Assembly: GCA_036675565.1 (NCBI GenBank)
Contig: JAKFER010000215.1
Location: 1-24,832, forward strand
Length of the DNA stretch: 24,832 nt
Source: JACCYQ01 sp036675565
GTDB taxonomy: Bacteria > Bacteroidota > Bacteroidia > Chitinophagales > Chitinophagaceae
Reading direction: 5' to 3'
The translations under genes were made by a program, and so were the position numbers. Under the pieces are notes generated by a model. It saw nothing but the letters and a program-made list of their open reading frames with translations, was not told the DNA's origin and searched no databases. Positions 15,333-23,475 of this stretch are shown piece by piece. The first letter of the stretch is position 1. The number at the start of each line of letters is the position of its first letter.

Positions 15333-16529
15333 ATGAATCAACGGGAGATATTTTTAAAACATGTGGCCCAGACATCAACTGCACCATTGGCTTTGGAAAT
15401 TGTAAAAGCGGAAGGCATTTACCTGGAAGATATAAATAGAAAAAAATATATTGACATTATTGGCGGTATTAGTGTGGCCAATATCGGTCACCGGCATCCA
15501 AAAGTGATAGCTGCCATTCAAAAACAGTTGGAGCATTATTTACATGTTATGGTGTATGGCGAATTTGTACAATCGCCACAAACACAATATGCACAGTTAC
15601 TGACCAGCCATCTGCCCCCTGATCTCAACTGCGTTTATTTTACCAATTCCGGTGCTGAAGCAGTGGAAGGCGCCATGAAGCTGGCAAAAAAATATACCGG
15701 TCGCCGGGAGATCATCGCTTTCAAAAACAGTTATCATGGATCAACGCAGGGTGCTTTAAGTATTATTGGTAGTGAATACTGGCGCAATGCATTCAGGCCA
15801 TTATTACCGGGAATTTTGCATTTAGATTATAATGATTTTGATGTTATCAATCATATAACTGAAGAAACAGCTTGCATAATTTTAGAAACCGTGCAGGCAG
15901 AAGCAGGTATCATTAAACCTTCAATAGAATGGATGCAGGTGATCCGTGAAAGATGTACGCAGACAGGAACATTCTTGATCCTGGATGAAATTCAAACCGG
16001 GTTTGGACGAACCGGAACATTATGGGGATTCGAAAAATTTAACGTGGTGCCGGATATATTGTTGCTGGGAAAAGCCCTGGGTGGCGGTATGCCATTGGGC
16101 GCTTTTATAGCAGACTTCCAGGTTATGAATGCGTTTACAGATGCACCCGTATTGGGTCATATCACAACCTTTGGTGGTCACCCGGTTAGTTGCGTGGCGG
16201 GTATGGCAGCGATGCAGGCTTTATTGGATGAAAAGTTGATAGAAGGCATTCCGGCTAAAGAACAGCTTTTTCTATCGCGGTTACACCATCCTGTTATACA
16301 AAAAGTTTCTGCTGCAGGTTTGTGGTTGTCATTACAATTTGATTCTTTTGAAACCAACAAAACCATCATTGATACCTGTATTGAAAATGGATTATTAACC
16401 GATTGGTTTTTATTTGCTGCAGATTCTATGCGCATATCTCCGCCATTGAATATTACAGAAGCAGAAATACATAAAGCCTGCGATATTATTTTGGATGCTG
16501 TAGAAAAATATGCTGCTCAAATAAATTGA
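15333..16529 (+). CDS. Class III pyridoxal-phosphate aminotransferase
   Basis: A 398-residue fold-type I PLP enzyme of the acetylornithine/4-aminobutyrate aminotransferase group. PLP contacts are visible: the SGAEAVEGAMKLA phosphate-binding stretch, YHGSTQG, D218 in LDEIQTGFGRTG, and the Schiff-base lysine K247 in LLGKALGGGMP. It transfers an amino group from an omega-amino donor or ornithine-type substrate to 2-oxoglutarate; the exact substrate cannot be fixed, and nothing else of arginine synthesis lies nearby. The frame is open from a TTG at 15315, but the ATG at 15333 gives the expected start MNQREIFLKHVAQT. The next gene starts 57 nt later with its own candidate promoter. Confidence 0.9.
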   Translation: MNQREIFLKHVAQTSTAPLALEIVKAEGIYLEDINRKKYIDIIGGISVANIGHRHPKVIAAIQKQLEHYLHVMVYGEFVQSPQTQYAQLLTSHLPPDLNCVYFTNSGAEAVEGAMKLAKKYTGRREIIAFKNSYHGSTQGALSIIGSEYWRNAFRPLLPGILHLDYNDFDVINHITEETACIILETVQAEAGIIKPSIEWMQVIRERCTQTGTFLILDEIQTGFGRTGTLWGFEKFNVVPDILLLGKALGGGMPLGAFIADFQVMNAFTDAPVLGHITTFGGHPVSCVAGMAAMQALLDEKLIEGIPAKEQLFLSRLHHPVIQKVSAAGLWLSLQFDSFETNKTIIDTCIENGLLTDWFLFAADSMRISPPLNITEAEIHKACDIILDAVEKYAAQIN

Positions 16530-16536
16530 CTTTGAG

Positions 16537-16568
16537 CTTGTAAACCCGCATTTTATTGAGTATTCTTG
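16537..16568 (+). promoter_or_regulatory. Candidate promoter of the TraB/GumN-type gene
   Basis: CTTG at 16537-16540 is followed after 20 nt by TATTCTTG at 16561-16568. This fits the -33/-7 spacing used in Bacteroidota, with one mismatch to TAnnTTTG. It ends 18 nt before the ATG at 16587 and is consistent with separate expression from the aminotransferase. Confidence 0.4.
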
Positions 16569-16586
16569 GGGCAGAATTTTTTTTCT

Positions 16587-19500
16587 ATGAAACAACTGCT
16601 TAAATCACTTTCTGCCTTTTTAATCTTTTTTATTTTAGTTGGCAATATAGCATTCTCCCAAAAAAATGCAACGCCTAAAACTTTACTTTGGAGAATAAGT
16701 GGCAATGGACTTTCCCAACCTTCCTTTCTGTATGGTTCATTTCATTTAACCGATAAGCAACTTTTCAATTTTGGTGATTCTGTTTATGCTGCCATTGAAA
16801 AATCTAAAGGTTTTGCTATTGAAGTGAACCCGGATTCAATGATGGCTGCAACTATGTTTTTAGGAAATCAAAACCAGCAATTGATTTCCGGTATTTTGTC
16901 AAAAGCTGAAATGAATAAACATGAACAGCGAATCGAGGAATTATTCGGGAAGAAGGCGAGTGTGGTAACTGTAAAAAATATCATTGATTACCGGGATGCA
17001 TGGCGCCAAAGCGAGTTGTTTAGTGGTGATGACAAAATGAATGCATTCATGGATGGGTTCTTATATGGAAAGGCGAGGGAGATGGGCAAGTGGGTCGGTG
17101 GTATAGAAGATGTGAGTGACCAACTTGGAGCTTTAGAAGAATCACTTACAGCCGAAGAGATTACTGCCATTCTTAATAACGAAAGCAACAATGATTATTT
17201 TCTTGAAAAAATGAAGAAAATTTATTTGCGCCAAGATCTTGATGAACTGGATAGAATTGTAAATAATAATTATCTAGGTGATACAAAGGATGTCGTTTTA
17301 ATAAAAAGGAATATCAAAATGGCTAATCGAATGGATAGCATGGCCAGGGTAAGAAATAATTTCTTTTTAGTGGGTGCTGCACATTTACCCGGTGAATCCG
17401 GATTGATAGATTTGCTGAAAAAACGCGGATTTAAAGTTGAACCGGTTTTTTCATCAAAGAAGATTCATGCACAGGAATATCCTTTTAAAAAAACGGAGAT
17501 ATCGTGGCCTTTGATCGCAGATGAGGATAGTTTTTATACAGTTCGGATGCCAGGGTTACCGCAGGCAGTACCAAATGATAATGTTACCATGAAATTGTAT
17601 GGTGATATTGTTACCAGTCATTATTATTTTTCAGCTTCCCTGCATGCTCCGGGGCTTGAAATGTTGGCTGATTCGGTTTTAAATGAGATGGGTAAACGCT
17701 ATACAATTAAAGGTGAAGTAATCAAGAGCCATGACATAGAAAAGCAAGCATTAAAAGGACGTGAGATTTTTTACAGGCAAGATAGCCAGTATGCACGGTT
17801 GCAGGTATTTATTCATCCGGCTGGTATAGTGATGATAATGGTTATGTCACCCCTGGAAAAGCTATTGAAAAGTACTGATTCAGAATATTTTATTAATTCA
17901 TTGGATTTAAATCTCCAAAAAAAGCCCGTGGAGTTTGCATTTAAATCCTATCAATATCCTGATCATGCTTTCAGTATAGATTTTCCATTGAAACCCATTA
18001 CTAAAAAAGAACCTGAGGATCCGGAAGAACATTTCTACAAAACTATTTATGATTGCGTTGATCGAAATACAGGTGAAGAATATGCGATCCAGGTAAATGA
18101 TATAAAACCAGGATACTTTGTCCAGGGAGATGTTAGCGGATTACAGGAATTTGCCGATCAATATGCAGAAAGTATGAAGGGCGAATTGCTTTTAAATGAA
18201 ACAATCGTATTTAAAGGCATGCCAGCTATACATACAACTTCCAGGGTTCAAATTAATAATGCGGACGGATTGTTGAATGCTTATCATTTTTATAAGGGTA
18301 ATCGATCTTATTTGTTAATTGTTTTTACAAAAGAAAATGAAGAGGGGAAAAGAAGGGCAGATCATTTCCTGGAGTCGTTTAAATTGACCGGGTATAAAAT
18401 TGGGGACTGGGAGTACAGGCTTTCACCAGACGAAAGTTTTATGGGCTGGTTGCCTTCGCAGGTTGAACCCTTGCCTGTTGATGAAGATGAGGAAGATGAG
18501 GCGCCTGTGGTTAATGCGACCGATTTTTATCAATTTAATTCTTACGATGCATCAGCACCGGTTACATTCCAGCTTGACCGCCGTGTTTTATCTCCCTATT
18601 TCTGGGCTAAAGATGATACCACTTTTTTTAATTACGAGATTGAAAAATATAAGGATTATTCAGACTCCATAGTTTATAAAAAGTTTTTTACCGTGCATGG
18701 TTTCCCAGGTGTAGAATATGAAACACTAAAAAAGGGTCATATAAATAGTGAAAGAACCCGGTACATACTGCATGCAGATACAGTGTATGCTATTTATGCC
18801 TATTTACCTGCCGAAAATTTTGAAGATGAAAACTATAAAAAAGCATTTGATGAATTTAAACCTACCGGAAACCCTCACCATATATCAACCATCTTTACAA
18901 ATAAAGCACGGCTCTTAATATCGGACCTGGCATCAGAAGATACAATGACTTTTTCAAAAGCTTCTGCAACTTTAAATGAAGTGTCATTTGAACAGAAGGA
19001 TCTGCCATTATTATTAAATGCCTTGTTACGAGTTTACCCGGATTTTGATTCCTCTTATTCTCCGGGTAATTCCACTTCCGCCTACCTGAAAGATATTATT
19101 CTGCAAGTTGACACTGCAAAAACATTTATCTCATTCATAAAACAAAACTATTCTTCACTTGCCCCGAAGCAGGAAATATTAAAGCCATGGTTACTGGGGC
19201 TTTTAATGGAAACTGCTACCACAGAATCATTCTCCCTGTTAAAGCAAATTATTTCTAAACAGCCTCCGAGGATAAATAATATTTATTACCTGCGTAATAG
19301 CTTGTATGATTCCCTGGAATTATCTGCAACATTATTTCCAGACATACTCCATGCCGCCAATGACCCGGGTTTATTAAGAATGGTCACTTACCTGGCTGGT
19401 ACAATGGTGGACAGCAACTTAATTAACAGAGAAGCCTTATTGCCATTTGAACAGCTATTTATTGCACAGGCAAAAAATGTTTTTGAAGATGGAGAAAACG

Positions 19501-20069
19501 AAATAAATGAATCCGCAGGAATGTATTATGACCTGGTGAAAATTTTAGGTGTTCTGGATACCAAGGAATCTTTATTATTACTAAACGAGTTTTTATCTGT
19601 TGAAGACCTGGGATTAAAAATGCAAGCTGCACTTGCCTTGATTAATACAGATAAAAAAGTTAGTGAAGAAGAACTAAATAAAATAGCGGCGAGTCATGAA
19701 TACCGGAGCAGATTTTACCTGGGCTTAAAACAAGTCGAACAATTGACATTATTCCCAAAGAAATTTCTCTCGCAAATTGAATTAGCAAAGAGTGATGTGT
19801 TTATATATGCCTATGATGAAGAATACCCTGTTAATATTGAATTTATTAAAGAGAAAATAATTGGTAAGGGTCGAAATAAATCTAAATTTTTCCTGTTCAG
19901 GGTTGAATTCAATCAATCCGTTTACCTGGGTATCGCCGGTAATTATTCAACCAATAAAAAGAACCTGGATACAGATAATAAGTACACCGGTTTATATTGG
20001 GGCCAGGAATTTGATGAATCGCAGGTTGATCTGTTCTTCGAGTATTACTTAAAACAATTCGAAAACTAA
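16587..20069 (+). CDS. Exported multidomain protein with N-terminal TraB/GumN domain
   Basis: A 1160-residue protein with a signal peptide (cleavage near NIAFSQ, about residue 25). Residues about 30-290 form a TraB/GumN domain: SFLYGSFHLTD, the FAIEVNPDSM core, and closing FFLVGAAHLPGESG with DLLKKRGFKVEPV. Typical GumN proteins are only about 280-300 residues. Here three similar-sized alpha/beta segments follow (about 305-443, 448-601 and 658-761), the latter two ending FKLTG and FKPTG, with an acidic linker (DEDEEDEAP) before the third. A helical repeat-like region (about 770-1080) and a short beta-rich C-terminus complete it. No lipobox or sorting domain is visible, so it is probably periplasmic. 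The TTG at 16566 is a weaker start. Its last 21 nt overlap glpF on the other strand. Confidence 0.8.
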   Translation: MKQLLKSLSAFLIFFILVGNIAFSQKNATPKTLLWRISGNGLSQPSFLYGSFHLTDKQLFNFGDSVYAAIEKSKGFAIEVNPDSMMAATMFLGNQNQQLISGILSKAEMNKHEQRIEELFGKKASVVTVKNIIDYRDAWRQSELFSGDDKMNAFMDGFLYGKAREMGKWVGGIEDVSDQLGALEESLTAEEITAILNNESNNDYFLEKMKKIYLRQDLDELDRIVNNNYLGDTKDVVLIKRNIKMANRMDSMARVRNNFFLVGAAHLPGESGLIDLLKKRGFKVEPVFSSKKIHAQEYPFKKTEISWPLIADEDSFYTVRMPGLPQAVPNDNVTMKLYGDIVTSHYYFSASLHAPGLEMLADSVLNEMGKRYTIKGEVIKSHDIEKQALKGREIFYRQDSQYARLQVFIHPAGIVMIMVMSPLEKLLKSTDSEYFINSLDLNLQKKPVEFAFKSYQYPDHAFSIDFPLKPITKKEPEDPEEHFYKTIYDCVDRNTGEEYAIQVNDIKPGYFVQGDVSGLQEFADQYAESMKGELLLNETIVFKGMPAIHTTSRVQINNADGLLNAYHFYKGNRSYLLIVFTKENEEGKRRADHFLESFKLTGYKIGDWEYRLSPDESFMGWLPSQVEPLPVDEDEEDEAPVVNATDFYQFNSYDASAPVTFQLDRRVLSPYFWAKDDTTFFNYEIEKYKDYSDSIVYKKFFTVHGFPGVEYETLKKGHINSERTRYILHADTVYAIYAYLPAENFEDENYKKAFDEFKPTGNPHHISTIFTNKARLLISDLASEDTMTFSKASATLNEVSFEQKDLPLLLNALLRVYPDFDSSYSPGNSTSAYLKDIILQVDTAKTFISFIKQNYSSLAPKQEILKPWLLGLLMETATTESFSLLKQIISKQPPRINNIYYLRNSLYDSLELSATLFPDILHAANDPGLLRMVTYLAGTMVDSNLINREALLPFEQLFIAQAKNVFEDGENEINESAGMYYDLVKILGVLDTKESLLLLNEFLSVEDLGLKMQAALALINTDKKVSEEELNKIAASHEYRSRFYLGLKQVEQLTLFPKKFLSQIELAKSDVFIYAYDEEYPVNIEFIKEKIIGKGRNKSKFFLFRVEFNQSVYLGIAGNYSTNKKNLDTDNKYTGLYWGQEFDESQVDLFFEYYLKQFEN

Positions 20070-20753
20070 AGCTGCTGCAATAGCACCTATTACCGGGCCC
20101 ACAATGGGTATCCATGCATAACTCCAGTCACTGTCTCTTTTATTTTTCATGGGTAAAAGAAAATGCATAATGCGTGGACCGAGATCACGGGCAGGATTGA
20201 TTGCATATCCCGTAGGGCCGCCTAATGATAAACCAATGCCCAATACCAATAAAGCAACAGGAAGCGCATCCAATGCACCTAATGAACTTTGCGGGGAAGC
20301 AATAAATAAAACACCCAGTATTAAAATGAATGTACCGATGATCTCCGTAAACAAATTGTTGAAAGGACTACGAATAGCAGGGCTCGTACAAAATGTGGCC
20401 ATCTTCAAATCGACGTTTTCTGTAGCAGTATAATGTGGGCGGTAAGCGATATAAACAAATAATTGACCGGTCATTGCACCCAGTACCTGGGCAGCTATAT
20501 ATGCAGGTACCAAATCCCAGGTAATTTTTCCCAGCCAGGCAAAGGCTAAAGTCACGGCAGGATTAATATGTGCACCACTGGCAGCAGCACTCATATACAC
20601 ACCCACAAATACAGCCATACTCCAGCCAAATACGATCACTATCCAACCGCTATTCTGGCCTTTTGATTTATTAAGTAATACATTGGCTACAACACCATTT
20701 CCCAACAGGATAAGAATAGCAGTTCCAATAAATTCTCCCAAAAAATAGTTCAT
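20049..20753 (-). CDS. glpF: Glycerol uptake facilitator (aquaglyceroporin)
   Basis: A 234-residue six-span channel of the MIP family. Both NPA boxes are present: N64-P65-A66 in AHINPAVTLAFAW and N186-P187-A188 in YAINPARDLGPR. The aspartate D190 directly after R189 is typical of glycerol facilitators rather than water-selective aquaporins. It lets glycerol cross the inner membrane by diffusion and is drawn along by the kinase encoded upstream. It follows glpK on the minus strand with 64 nt between, the usual glpFK pairing in reversed order. Its stop region overlaps the convergent TraB/GumN gene by 21 nt. Confidence 0.95.
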   Translation of the reverse strand: MNYFLGEFIGTAILILLGNGVVANVLLNKSKGQNSGWIVIVFGWSMAVFVGVYMSAAASGAHINPAVTLAFAWLGKITWDLVPAYIAAQVLGAMTGQLFVYIAYRPHYTATENVDLKMATFCTSPAIRSPFNNLFTEIIGTFILILGVLFIASPQSSLGALDALPVALLVLGIGLSLGGPTGYAINPARDLGPRIMHFLLPMKNKRDSDWSYAWIPIVGPVIGAIAAALVFELF

Positions 20754-20817
20754 TAGTTATGGTTTTTGAATTCAATAAATACGGTTGTTTGTGATTGTTA
20801 GTTGTCGTATGTTGTAA

Positions 20818-22326
20818 TTAATCAGCTTCATGCTCCTCTGCCCAGGCAATGCTTGCTTTAATGGCCCTGTTCCATCCCTTAACCAGTTCATTCTTTTTAT
20901 CATCATCCATAGATGGCGTAAAGGTTTTTTCCATTTGCCAGAGCTGCTCTATCTCAGAAATATTTTTCCAGTAGCCCACCGCCAGTCCTGCAAGATAAGC
21001 CGCACCCATTGCAGTGGTTTCTGTTATACCTGGCCTGATCACATCTGCATTCAACACATCACTTTGAAATTGCATCAATTGGTTGTTAACAGTTGCTCCG
21101 CCATCAACCCTGAGTTCTTTTATACTGATGCCTGAATCGGCTTCCATAGCTTTTAATACATCCATTGTTTGAAAGGCGATGCTTTCAATGGCTGCCCTGG
21201 CAATATGGGCTTTGGATGTTCCGCGGGTAATGCCGAAAACAGTGCCCCGTGCATGTTGCTGCCAGTGAGGTGCACCTAAACCGGCAAAAGCAGGAACAAG
21301 AAAAACACCACCTGTATCTTCTACGCTTTTTGCGAGGGCCTCTACTTCATGCGAATGATTGATGATGTTTAATCCATCTCTTAACCATTGTACCACGGCA
21401 CCTGCAATAAATACACCTCCTTCAAGCGCATAAGTTACTTTGCCGTCTATCTTCCATGCTATCGTAGTTACGAGGTTGTTTGTAGATGCAATGGCTTTGT
21501 CCCCGGTATTCATCAACATAAAGCACCCGGTGCCATAAGTATTTTTTACCATGCCGGGTTGTATGCAAAGTTGTCCGAATAACGCGGCTTGCTGGTCACC
21601 GGCAATTCCGGCTATGGGTATCTGTGAATTTGGAATGATGTTGCCTGTAACACCATAAACTTCACTGGAAGATTTTACGGATGGTAATAAAGAAACAGGA
21701 ATATTGAAAAGTTTAAGTAATTCGGGATCCCAATCCCCGGAATGAATATTATATAACATGGTGCGGGATGCATTGGTAACATCCGTGATGTGCAAATTTC
21801 CACTGGTTAAATTCCATACCAGCCAGCTATCGATAGTTCCAAAAGCCAGTTCACCTTTTTCTGCACGTGCCTGTAAGCCATCAACATTTTCCAGTATCCA
21901 TTTTAATTTTGTAGCTGAAAAATATGAATCGATAATCAGTCCTGTTTTACTTCGAATCGTTTCGAGCAGGCCTTGTTTTTTTAATGATTCACAGTAATCA
22001 GATGTACGCCTGTCCTGCCATACAATAGCGTTATAAACCGGTTTGCCCGTTTCGCGATCCCAAACCAGGGTTGTTTCGCGTTGATTGGTAATGCCAATGG
22101 CTGCAATTTGCGACATATTGATTTTAGCCTTTGCAGAAACTTCAGCCATGGTTCCAAACTGGCTCGACCAGATCTCTTCAGCATCATGTTCTACCCATCC
22201 TGGTTTAGGAAATATTTGTGTAAATTCTTTTTGCGCAACGGCAATAATACTTCCTTTTTCATCGAATAACATACTGCGGCTGCTCGTGGTTCCCTGGTCA
22301 AGTGCTAAAATATACTGTGATGCCAT
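20818..22326 (-). CDS. glpK: Glycerol kinase
   Basis: A 502-residue FGGY-family kinase that phosphorylates glycerol to sn-glycerol 3-phosphate with ATP (EC 2.7.1.30). It shows the N-terminal ALDQGTTSSRSMLFD phosphate loop, the glycerol-binding segments WVEHDAEEIW, NQRETTLVWDRETGKP and WQDRRT, and the central SYFSATKLKW followed by IDSWLVWNLT. ATP-domain motifs DQQAALFGQ, YGTGCFMLMNTG and LRVDGGATVN also fit. Length and motif order are those of normal GlpK, with no missing residues seen. It is the first gene of a glpK-glpF unit and is divergent from the 6-TM gene at 22442 across 115 nt. A glpD dehydrogenase is not in the window. Confidence 0.97.
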   Translation of the reverse strand: MASQYILALDQGTTSSRSMLFDEKGSIIAVAQKEFTQIFPKPGWVEHDAEEIWSSQFGTMAEVSAKAKINMSQIAAIGITNQRETTLVWDRETGKPVYNAIVWQDRRTSDYCESLKKQGLLETIRSKTGLIIDSYFSATKLKWILENVDGLQARAEKGELAFGTIDSWLVWNLTSGNLHITDVTNASRTMLYNIHSGDWDPELLKLFNIPVSLLPSVKSSSEVYGVTGNIIPNSQIPIAGIAGDQQAALFGQLCIQPGMVKNTYGTGCFMLMNTGDKAIASTNNLVTTIAWKIDGKVTYALEGGVFIAGAVVQWLRDGLNIINHSHEVEALAKSVEDTGGVFLVPAFAGLGAPHWQQHARGTVFGITRGTSKAHIARAAIESIAFQTMDVLKAMEADSGISIKELRVDGGATVNNQLMQFQSDVLNADVIRPGITETTAMGAAYLAGLAVGYWKNISEIEQLWQMEKTFTPSMDDDKKNELVKGWNRAIKASIAWAEEHEAD

Positions 22327-22415
22327 GCAAATATTTTTAGGTTGAAAGATAATGCAGTTGAAATATTTTTTTGTTTTTCGTGGATAAATATTTTGATTTG
22401 TGCGAATCCAATGCG

Positions 22416-22434
22416 TACTTTGTAATTCAAAGTG
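22416..22434. promoter_or_regulatory. Candidate operator O1 before the 6-TM gene
   Basis: TACTTTGTAATTCAAAGTG is a 19-bp near-palindrome centred on A22425, seven of nine arm pairs matching. It starts 26 nt before the ATG at 22442. Continued through the following T-run, it matches operator O2 at 24 of 26 positions. Its TTTG could form part of the promoter -7 box (a TTG lies 19 nt upstream at 22393-22395), so binding here would block transcription. The likely binder is the winged-helix regulator at 23098. Confidence 0.65.
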
Positions 22435-22441
22435 CTTTTTT

Positions 22442-23071
22442 ATGAATGATAGAAATCATGAGTTAGAAACCTTGCAGGATATTAAACGGATCATGGAACG
22501 ATCAAGCCGTTTTATTTCACTTAGTGGGTTAAGTGGCATTGCTGCCGGACTTTTTGCACTGGTGGGTGCCTTTATTGCCTATGATTGGATCGCAGAATAC
22601 TATGTAAATTATGATGGCCGCGGGTCCTATGATGGAAGTGAATTCTCTCAATTAAAAAGCAGTCTCATGTTGCTGGCCGCAGTGGTGCTGGTTTTTTCTT
22701 TAACGGCGGCATATTTTTTTACCTGGCGTAAAGCGAAAAGGGACAACCTGCCGCTCTGGGATCCGGCTTCTAAAAAATTGTTGATCAATATGCTGCTTCC
22801 ATTGGTTGTTGGGGGTCTTTTTATCCTGTCTATGTTACAAAATAATACATGGATATATGTGGCGCCTGCCTGTCTTATATTTTATGGTTTGGCATTGGTT
22901 AATGCCAGTAAGTTTACATTGAATGCTGTGCGATATTTGGGTATATGCCAGATCATCCTCGGTCTTATCAATATGCAGTTTATTGGATATGGATTATACT
23001 TTTGGGCATTTGGTTTTGGTGTTTTGCATATCGTGTATGGCATTATCATGTGGATTAAATATGAAAAGTAG
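22442..23071 (+). CDS. Six-TM membrane protein of unknown function, next to the creD regulator
   Basis: A 209-residue inner-membrane protein with six predicted spans at about 22-46, 72-94, 113-132, 137-156, 162-180 and 182-205. The N-terminal cytoplasmic lead is MNDRNHELETLQDIKRIMERS. A short loop after the first span holds YVNYDGRGSYDGSEF. It has no recognised catalytic motif. The frame is open from a GTG at 22400, but the ATG at 22442 lies just behind operator-like palindrome O1 and gives the natural start. The winged-helix regulator follows 26 nt downstream. From memory, this three-gene order with creD recurs in Bacteroidota, so the protein may share the CreD role in the envelope; that role is inferred only. 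Confidence 0.85.
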   Translation: MNDRNHELETLQDIKRIMERSSRFISLSGLSGIAAGLFALVGAFIAYDWIAEYYVNYDGRGSYDGSEFSQLKSSLMLLAAVVLVFSLTAAYFFTWRKAKRDNLPLWDPASKKLLINMLLPLVVGGLFILSMLQNNTWIYVAPACLIFYGLALVNASKFTLNAVRYLGICQIILGLINMQFIGYGLYFWAFGFGVLHIVYGIIMWIKYEK

Positions 23072-23097
23072 TTTTTGATCATTGATTAAACAGGAAA

Positions 23098-23397
23098 ATG
23101 AAGAATCCCATAAATGGCTTAAATAAAGTTTTTGAAAGCAGGATACGCCTCGGTGTAATGAGCACCCTCATGATAAACGAGGAAGTGAGTTTCAATGACC
23201 TGAAACAAATGCTGGAGGTCACGGATGGTAACCTTGCTACGCACCTGGTAAACCTGGAAGATAATGGATATATAAAAGTGTATAAAGGTTTTATTGGCAG
23301 AAAAACCAATACTACCTATTCAATTACCAGGGCAGGCGAAAAGGCATTCAAAGAACATATAGCCGCATTGGAGGCAATGATCAGGGGCGTAAAATAA
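23098..23397 (+). CDS. Winged-helix transcriptional regulator (HTH_34-type)
   Basis: A 99-residue DNA-binding protein consisting almost entirely of one winged-helix domain. Helices at about 14-26 (SRIRLGVMSTLMI) and 31-38 (SFNDLKQML) are followed by a recognition helix around TDGNLATHLVNLEDNGYI and a beta wing KGFIGRKTNTTYSITRAG, ending in a short helix. The layout matches the Pfam HTH_34 group of MarR/ArsR-like regulators often found beside creD in this phylum. It has no ligand-binding domain, so any signal must act through a small site or a partner. Matching palindromes before the 6-TM gene and before creD suggest that it represses its own operon and creD. Confidence 0.92.
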   Translation: MKNPINGLNKVFESRIRLGVMSTLMINEEVSFNDLKQMLEVTDGNLATHLVNLEDNGYIKVYKGFIGRKTNTTYSITRAGEKAFKEHIAALEAMIRGVK

Positions 23398-23412
23398 TTT
23401 TTTTTGTCATCT

Positions 23413-23431
23413 TACTTTGTAATACAAAGTA
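23413..23431. promoter_or_regulatory. Candidate operator O2 before creD
   Basis: TACTTTGTAATACAAAGTA is a perfect palindrome with 9-bp arms and one central base. It lies 15 nt after the regulator's stop codon and 44 nt before the creD ATG at 23476. With the following T-run it matches O1 at 24 of 26 positions. It is a strong candidate binding site for a homodimeric regulator, most simply the adjacent winged-helix protein. Confidence 0.75.
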
Positions 23432-23475
23432 CTTTTTTGATAATTTTTCATTCACCAAATCAAACCAACACACAT

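Noticed and set aside
22344..22351. Minus-strand TATCTTTC as the glpK -7 box
   Set aside because: It matches 7 of 8 positions, but no TTG lies at the expected distance upstream; not strong enough to list.
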